A stretch of DNA of 64,000 nt from JBKBIP01 sp046297495 (GTDB lineage Bacteria; Planctomycetota; Planctomycetia; Gemmatales; Gemmataceae). The stretch is from NCBI GenBank assembly GCA_046297495.1, contig JBKBIP010000007.1, forward strand, positions 131,079 to 195,078, written 5' to 3'. The notes below the pieces were generated by a model. It was not told the origin of the DNA. It saw only the letters and a program-made list of their open reading frames with translations, and searched no databases. Below are positions 60,505 through 64,000 of the stretch, piece by piece (the first letter of the stretch is position 1; each line of letters begins with the position of its first letter). The translations under genes and the position numbers were made by a program.

Positions 60505-61920
60505 ATGGCCATGATGAACATGCGGCGCATTGATGGACTGGCGGGAGACGCCAGCGCGGAGCTACGGGCTTGGCAACAGCGGATTAACGCCCAAGGCGAG
60601 ATTGTCTCGCCGCGCAGCCGACAATTGACGCAGACGGTGTTTGGCGAGCCGCTATCGCCGCAACAAGTGGTGGAACGCATTTGCGCCGACGTGCGCCAAC
60701 GCGGCCAAGAAGCCGTTTTGCACTACACTGAACAACTCGACGGCGCGCGCTTGACCGCCGATACCCTGCGAGTCAGTTATGAGGAGCTGGCCCAAGCTCA
60801 TCGAAACATTGACGCTGCGTTCTTGCAAACGATCCGGCGTGTGCGGCACAACATTATGTCGTTTCAGGCGGGCTTGCTGCTGCGCGACGCCAGCCTGCGC
60901 GTGGAAGGGAGCCACGAGCTACGGCTGCGCTATCGGCCCATGCGCCGGGTGGGGGTGTGTATTCCGGGCGGGGCGGCAGCCTATCCCTCGACCCTGCTCA
61001 TGACCATCGTGCCGGCCCAGGCAGCGGGAGTGCGGGAAATCGCCGTGGTTATGCCCCCCACCGCCAACGGCGCCTACAACCAGGATTTGCTGGCGGTGTG
61101 TCACGAATTGGGCGTGACCGAGGTGTACCGCGTCGGCGGCGCCCAAGCGGTGGCCGCCCTGGCCTACGGCATCGAAACCCTCAAGCCCGTCGATATGATC
61201 GTGGGTCCCGGCAACCTGTTCGTCAGCTTGGCCAAGCGCCACGTCTTCGGCCAGGTGGCCATCGACTGCATCGCCGGGCCGAGCGAGGTGGTCGTGGTCG
61301 CCGATGACACCGCACTGCCGGAATATGTGGCCGCCGACCTCATCGCCCAAGCCGAGCACCATCCCGGAGTCAGCATTTTGGTGAGCTGGGAACGAACTCT
61401 GTTCGACGAAGTGGCCGAGCACCTCGAACGCCAGCTGGCCGACCTGCCGCGCGGCGATCTGGCGCGCGACAGTTTGGAGCATTTCGGGCTGTTCGTGATG
61501 ACGCGCGACGTTTCCCAGGCGGTGGAGTGCGTCAATTTACTGGCGCCGGAACACTTGCACGTCGAGACGCGCGACGCCGACGCCTTGGCCGATCTACTAC
61601 ACGCCGGCGCCATCTTCTTGGGGCACCATACGCCGGTGGCTCTGGGGGATTACGTCGCCGGACCGTCGCATGTGCTGCCGACCGGCGGCACGGCTCGTTT
61701 TTCCAGCGGCTTGTGCGCCAACGATTTCTTGCGTCGTGCCAGCGTGTTGCGCTTCACCGCGGCGGGGTTGGAGGCGGTGGCGGACGACGTCTGCCTTTTG
61801 GCCGAAAAAGAGGGCCTGACCGGGCACGCGGCCAGCGTGGCAACGCGCGTGCGTCCCACCTTCCCGCACCATCCCCAATTGGCCAACGAGCCGGCTTCTT
61901 CCCTAACCACGGATACTTGA
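60505..61920 (+). CDS. hisD: Histidinol dehydrogenase
   Basis: Last two steps of histidine synthesis: histidinol to histidinal to histidine, with NAD and zinc. ATG 60505 with GAGGAAG six bases upstream gives 471 residues, about 35 longer than usual at the start; the frame further to 60328 is rejected. Family features are YRPMRRVGVCIPGGAAAYPS, VYRVGGAQAVAALAYGIETL, VGPGNLFVSLAKRHVFG, IDCIAGPSEV (a Cys where Met is common), AEHHPG, and the end HVLPTGGTARFSSGL. The hisC gene begins two bases after the stop. Confidence 0.95.
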   Translation: MAMMNMRRIDGLAGDASAELRAWQQRINAQGEIVSPRSRQLTQTVFGEPLSPQQVVERICADVRQRGQEAVLHYTEQLDGARLTADTLRVSYEELAQAHRNIDAAFLQTIRRVRHNIMSFQAGLLLRDASLRVEGSHELRLRYRPMRRVGVCIPGGAAAYPSTLLMTIVPAQAAGVREIAVVMPPTANGAYNQDLLAVCHELGVTEVYRVGGAQAVAALAYGIETLKPVDMIVGPGNLFVSLAKRHVFGQVAIDCIAGPSEVVVVADDTALPEYVAADLIAQAEHHPGVSILVSWERTLFDEVAEHLERQLADLPRGDLARDSLEHFGLFVMTRDVSQAVECVNLLAPEHLHVETRDADALADLLHAGAIFLGHHTPVALGDYVAGPSHVLPTGGTARFSSGLCANDFLRRASVLRFTAAGLEAVADDVCLLAEKEGLTGHAASVATRVRPTFPHHPQLANEPASSLTTDT

Positions 61921-61922
61921 CC

Positions 61923-62966
61923 ATGCCGCACCGCTTGCGTCCCGCCGTTCGCGCGCTGGCCGGTTACACCCCCGGCGAGCAGCCCCGCGACGATGACTTC
62001 ATCAAGCTCAACACCAACGAGAATCCCTATCCGCCGTCCCCGCGCGTCTTCGAGGCGCTGCGAGCCGCGCTGACCGCGGAGCGGCTGCGCAAATATCCCG
62101 ATCCCCTGGGGACCGCCTTCCGCCACACCGCCGGCCAAGTGCTGGACATCGACCCGGATGCCATCCTGATCGGCAACGGTTCCGATGACATCCTGACGAT
62201 CCTGACGCGCGCCTACGTCCCCGAAGGGGGCTTGATGGTGTCACCAACTCCCAGCTACATCCTCTATCGCACGCTGGCGGAGATTCAAGGGGCGCGCCTC
62301 GAGCATGTTCCCTACACCCCCGACTGGCAGCTGCCGCAAACGTGGCCGCGACCAGACGCCCACTTGACATTCCTGGCCAATCCCAACTCGCCGTCAGGCA
62401 CGCTGGTCCCGTTGGACGCCGTGCGGCGCTTGGCGGAGCAGCTGCGGGGACCGTTGGTGTTGGACGAAGCCTACGCCGATTTCGCGGCGGTCAACGGCTT
62501 GCGTTTGGCCGGCGCAAATATCATCGTGACCCGTTCGTTCAGCAAGTCTTACGCGCTGGCCGGTATCCGCTTCGGCTTCGCGGTGGCCAGCCCGGAGATC
62601 ACGCGCCAGCTGAACAAAGTCAAGGATTCGTACAATTGCGACGTGCTCAGCCTGACTGCCGCCACCGCCGCCATCGCCGACCAAGAGTATTTCCGCGCCA
62701 TCCGCGCGCGCATATTGGACACGCGCGCCCGCTTGCAAGAGGAGTTGCGGCGTCTGGGTTTTGAAGTCACCCCCAGCCAGGCCAATTTCGTCTGGTGCCG
62801 GCGCGACGACCGCCCGGTCCAGCCGATCTACGCGGAGCTGAAACGCCGCCGCATCCTGGTACGCTACATGAACTACCCCGGCTATGGCGACGGCCTGCGC
62901 GTCAGTGTCGGCACGGACGCGGAAATTGATCGCTTGTTGCGGGAATTAGCGGATATGTTGGAATAG
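61923..62966 (+). CDS. hisC: Histidinol-phosphate aminotransferase
   Basis: PLP enzyme of 347 residues that transaminates imidazole-acetol phosphate. Features include LNTNENPYPPSP, IGNGSDDILTILTRAY, LANPNSPSGT, DEAYADF, and the Schiff-base lysine in TRSFSKSYALAGIRFG. The C-terminal LRVSVGTDAEIDRLL contains the Arg that binds the substrate carboxylate or phosphate (the LRVSVGT stretch). The ATG at 61923 lies two bases after the hisD stop; a longer frame from 61527 is only an alternative frame over hisD. Confidence 0.95.
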   Translation: MPHRLRPAVRALAGYTPGEQPRDDDFIKLNTNENPYPPSPRVFEALRAALTAERLRKYPDPLGTAFRHTAGQVLDIDPDAILIGNGSDDILTILTRAYVPEGGLMVSPTPSYILYRTLAEIQGARLEHVPYTPDWQLPQTWPRPDAHLTFLANPNSPSGTLVPLDAVRRLAEQLRGPLVLDEAYADFAAVNGLRLAGANIIVTRSFSKSYALAGIRFGFAVASPEITRQLNKVKDSYNCDVLSLTAATAAIADQEYFRAIRARILDTRARLQEELRRLGFEVTPSQANFVWCRRDDRPVQPIYAELKRRRILVRYMNYPGYGDGLRVSVGTDAEIDRLLRELADMLE

Positions 62967-63139
62967 AATAAGCGTACTGAGGCGCCGGTCATTTTACGGA
63001 TGAAACCCTGCCCCCCGAACAGCGCGCGCCCGACGCTATTGCCGGAGGCGGCGGAGGTGACGATTGGAAACAAAAGAGAAGAACGGGCCGAGTCTGGAAG
63101 AGGGGATGAACCGAACCTTTTGATTTGTAAAATGGACCT

Positions 63140-63727
63140 ATGCCACGCACCGCACACCTACACCGCGAAACCGCCGAAACCCGCATCGAGCTGAGCGTGA
63201 ACCTGGACGGCGACGGCCAGGCACAACTGCAAACCGGTGTGGGCTTCTTTGATCACATGCTGACGCTGTTGGCCAAACATAGTTTGATCGACCTGACGCT
63301 GCAAGCGGTCGGCGACCTGCACATCGACCCGCACCACACGGTTGAGGATGTGGGTATCTGCTTGGGCAAGGCGTTGACCCAGGCGCTGGGGGACAAGGCG
63401 GGCATTCGCCGCTACGGGCACTTCACCTTGCCGATGGATGAAGTGCTCGTCACCGCCGCCATCGACCTGAGCGGCCGGCCGTTCTGCGTCTGGCACGCCG
63501 ACATTCCGCCGGAGATGCTCGGCACCTTCAACGCCCCTTTGGCCGAGGAGTTTTGGCGAGCCGTGGCGTCGAGCGCCGCTTGTAATTTGCACATCCTTTG
63601 TCACTACGGGCGCAACACGCATCACATCGTTGAGGGGATATTCAAGGCCGCCGCCCGCGCCTTGCGCCAAGCCGTCGAGATCGATCCGCGCATGAGCGGC
63701 GTACCGTCGACCAAAGGGGTATTGTAA
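63140..63727 (+). CDS. hisB: Imidazoleglycerol-phosphate dehydratase
   Basis: The 195-aa monofunctional form. The metal-binding and catalytic segments are GVGFFDHMLTLLAKHSLIDL, GDLHIDPHHTVEDVGICLG, DLSGRPFCVW, and CHYGRNTHHIVEGIFKAAARAL. All expected His residues are present. No phosphatase domain is fused. It follows hisC by 173 bases, so it may have its own start of transcription. The ATG at 63140 has no strong ribosome site. Confidence 0.95.
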   Translation: MPRTAHLHRETAETRIELSVNLDGDGQAQLQTGVGFFDHMLTLLAKHSLIDLTLQAVGDLHIDPHHTVEDVGICLGKALTQALGDKAGIRRYGHFTLPMDEVLVTAAIDLSGRPFCVWHADIPPEMLGTFNAPLAEEFWRAVASSAACNLHILCHYGRNTHHIVEGIFKAAARALRQAVEIDPRMSGVPSTKGVL

Positions 63728-63728
63728 C

Positions 63729-63785
63729 GGCGCGCGGGGCGGCGTAAGCCCGCAGTCCGGGGAAGCTCACGCTCCCCCGCGCGCC
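63729..63785. repeat. Inverted repeat after hisB
   Basis: GGCGCGCGGGG pairs with CCCCGCGCGCC over 11 bp, with two smaller paired parts inside. It starts two bases after the hisB stop and may end the his transcript. Confidence 0.6.
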
Positions 63786-63873
63786 TGGTTTTGCCCCATC
63801 TTTACCCGGTGCCGAAAACACGCTAGGCTGAAAGAAAACGCATCACCGTTTCGCTGAGGGGGAGTATTCGATC

Positions 63874-64000
63874 ATGGGTACGGAAGGTGTGGATCGTCAA
63901 CAACAGCGCGTCGCCGAATTCATGAAACTGTTGCCGTTGACGCTGGAGATCGCCGGTTTGCCGCGTGCCGAGCTGGGTAGGCATTTCAACGAGGGGCAGA
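63874..64000 (+). CDS. Start of an unidentified gene (cut by window end)
   Basis: An ATG at 63874, preceded by GAGGGGGAG, opens a frame of 42 codons to the window edge. It is helical and charged (VDRQQQRVAEFMKLLPLTLE, then IAGLPRAELGRHFNEGQ). Too little is visible to name it. It may be a regulatory or hypothetical planctomycete gene. Confidence 0.6.
   Translation, partial: MGTEGVDRQQQRVAEFMKLLPLTLEIAGLPRAELGRHFNEGQ

Overview
The window looks like a planctomycete chromosome segment, most likely from the Gemmata group. Support comes from a BBP7-type outer-membrane barrel protein, several Ser/Thr kinases with accessory domains, PQQ/NHL propellers, DUF1570 and C45 proteins, a very large membrane protein of the DUF4175 type, few long operons, and many short GC-rich hairpin repeats between genes. 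This assignment is inferred from gene content, not from a marker gene. Two short runs of N (11387-11485 and 24455-24552) are assembly gaps. I see no tRNA, rRNA, CRISPR array or prophage.

Left part (1-12 kb): the 3' end of a secreted protein joining RTX-like repeats to two GlcG/HbpS-like domains, a small secreted protein, an overlapping signalling pair (membrane Ser/Thr kinase with a Cache-like sensor, then FHA plus class III nucleotide cyclase), a BBP7 barrel, a membrane protein and ribonuclease Y.

The most notable region is 12.1-18.4 kb, all on the minus strand: kinase, heme oxygenase, 2Fe-2S ferredoxin (ATGA overlap with the oxygenase), V4R-domain protein, small protein with repeated NW motifs, phycobiliprotein-like globin, second V4R protein, kinase. 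This suggests a bilin-making and bilin-binding system in a bacterium with no visible photosynthesis genes. No classical ferredoxin-dependent bilin reductase is present. Palindromic elements of one family lie just outside both ends (12046 and 18567); a third copy at 19426 ends a truncated lectin-fold gene.

Middle part (19.6-41.4 kb): mostly housekeeping and envelope genes: NCS1-type permease, PhnP-like hydrolase, UDP-sugar pyrophosphorylase, psuG, GntP permease (gapped), PQQ propeller, smpB, a glycosyltransferase followed by a tandem WaaP-like kinase, DUF1570 lipoprotein, Rad52/DdrA-like protein, NHL propeller, an overlapping GT39/GT2 pair, J-domain-like membrane protein, NYN-LOTUS protein, class V aminotransferase and a site-2-type protease.

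A second notable region (41.5-45.8 kb, minus strand) is a ubiquitin-conjugation-like cluster: JAB/JAMM peptidase, 60-aa protein, E2-like protein, ThiF/E1-like protein and an unrecognised 397-aa protein, with a possible 63-aa gene upstream. No obvious ubiquitin-like modifier is present.

Right part (45.8-64 kb): nadB, a C45 Ntn hydrolase, a CPBP protease, the DUF4175-like giant, a secreted hypothetical, a UPF0173-like hydrolase, a four-gene electron-transfer operon (4Fe-4S ferredoxin, FAD oxidoreductase, membrane cytochrome b-like protein, nine-heme cytochrome c) with a divergent PepSY-like gene, then hisD-hisC-hisB and the start of one more gene. At least four families of short inverted repeats are scattered between genes. 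One (GATTCATCG...CGATGAATC) has six copies, all just 3' of stop codons and with compensating base changes.
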